From Enchytraeus crypticus (lineage: Eukaryota; Annelida; Clitellata; Enchytraeida; Enchytraeidae), in contig CAJHZI010000204.1 of the NCBI GenBank assembly GCA_905160935.1, forward strand, positions 1,880,001 to 1,944,000: 64,000 bases of DNA, in the 5' to 3' direction. Made by a program: the position numbers and the translations under genes. Positions 63,386-64,000 of this stretch are shown in pieces. The notes under the pieces were generated by a model that was not told where the DNA came from, ran no database searches, and was given only the letters and a program-made list of their open reading frames with translations. Position 1 is the first letter of the stretch. Each line of letters begins with the position of its first letter.

Positions 63386-64000
63386 AGACTATAGCATTGA
63401 TTGTTTGGAATCCTTCTGATTAATGCGAGCTTTAAACTGGATAACATTTTCGCAATCGATGATAATGTCAGAGAGTAATGAGATCACAATCCTTGTACTT
63501 GTGTTGCCGTGTAGTACATCTGTTAACGATTAGATCAACAATTTTAAACTTGACAATAGGGCAATCAAATGTTAGAAATCATGCATTTTTCTAAAGAGAA
63601 GTCCAATCCAATTTTTTAAATCATTCAACCTTTTATTTGTTTTCCATGTCATAATTAACAACATACTACAGCATATTTAATTAGAAACTAAACAAATTAT
63701 CAGGAATAGGGCTACCACAAAAGAGCCTAAGCTCTGTGAGGTAATACAGTCAGCAGCAATTACAATGAATAACCAATATGCTTACTAATTGTCTTCTATG
63801 CTACAGAATACTGTAGAACCCATGGCAATCACACACATTAATTAATGCCAATAAACGAAGGTAGTTATCGTAAACATAGTTACATAAATTTAAAGCAATA
63901 GATATTATAAATAGAATAATAGATGTTACTGTATACTCAATCTGTCCTGAACCTTATTGCAAAATAAAGATATATCACGTTCAATTTGCAGATTTTTTCT

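Overview
The window is animal nuclear DNA: genes are split by GT-AG introns, intergenic DNA is AT-rich and full of SINE/LINE debris, and the best-read proteins, major vault protein and phosphoglucomutase-1, are close to vertebrate orthologues with the standard code. Vault protein is missing from most insects and nematodes, so a non-ecdysozoan invertebrate is the likeliest source. The sequence alone does not fix the phylum.

Layout. (1) 355-16466, minus strand: 11 exons of the major vault protein (MVP) gene, encoding an N-terminal 749 residues. The rest of the cap helix and C-terminus lies left of position 1. Introns 1 and 2 (3.6 and 3.8 kb) hold a TAA-flanked DNA transposon, an RTE-like LINE, a foldback element, a 0.95 kb (TA)n array and a Tc1/mariner remnant. 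(2) 16467-26037: divergent intergenic region with a 36-bp minisatellite, (GT)n, a 27-G run and decayed LINE/SINE copies. (3) 26038-34322, plus strand: complete 10-exon phosphoglucomutase gene (566 aa) with a TATA box. (4) 34323-44395: no gene found; SINE copies and several perfect hairpins. (5) 44396-48291, plus: last three exons of a mucin-like single-pass membrane protein. (6) 51692-52006, plus: small Cys-rich protein. (7) 53046-60981, minus: at least five exons of an unrecognised coiled-coil protein with a long Ser-rich C-terminal exon. (8) 61000-64000: repeats and a possible first exon of a plus-strand gene.

The most striking pattern is that exon/intron boundaries in MVP and PGM1 are tandemly duplicated into the neighbouring intron. 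In PGM1 exon 4, five extra copies of the 3' splice site plus about 41 nt of exon lie upstream of the real one at an exact 68-bp period. PGM1 exons 8 and 9 (clearly) and 7 (degenerately) show the same, as does the acceptor of MVP exon 5. The 5' splice sites of MVP exons 7 and 10 are copied into the downstream introns with exon end and GT intact. In the copies I translated, each extension reaches a stop within a few codons. Other arrays start within a few bases of a splice site without copying the exon. This could be a splice-decoy architecture or simply a high tandem-duplication rate; transcript data would decide.

Exon coordinates come from reading splice consensus and protein continuity by eye. 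Summed exon lengths are exact multiples of three with matching phases for MVP (2247 nt) and PGM1 (1701 nt), which supports them. No database search was run.
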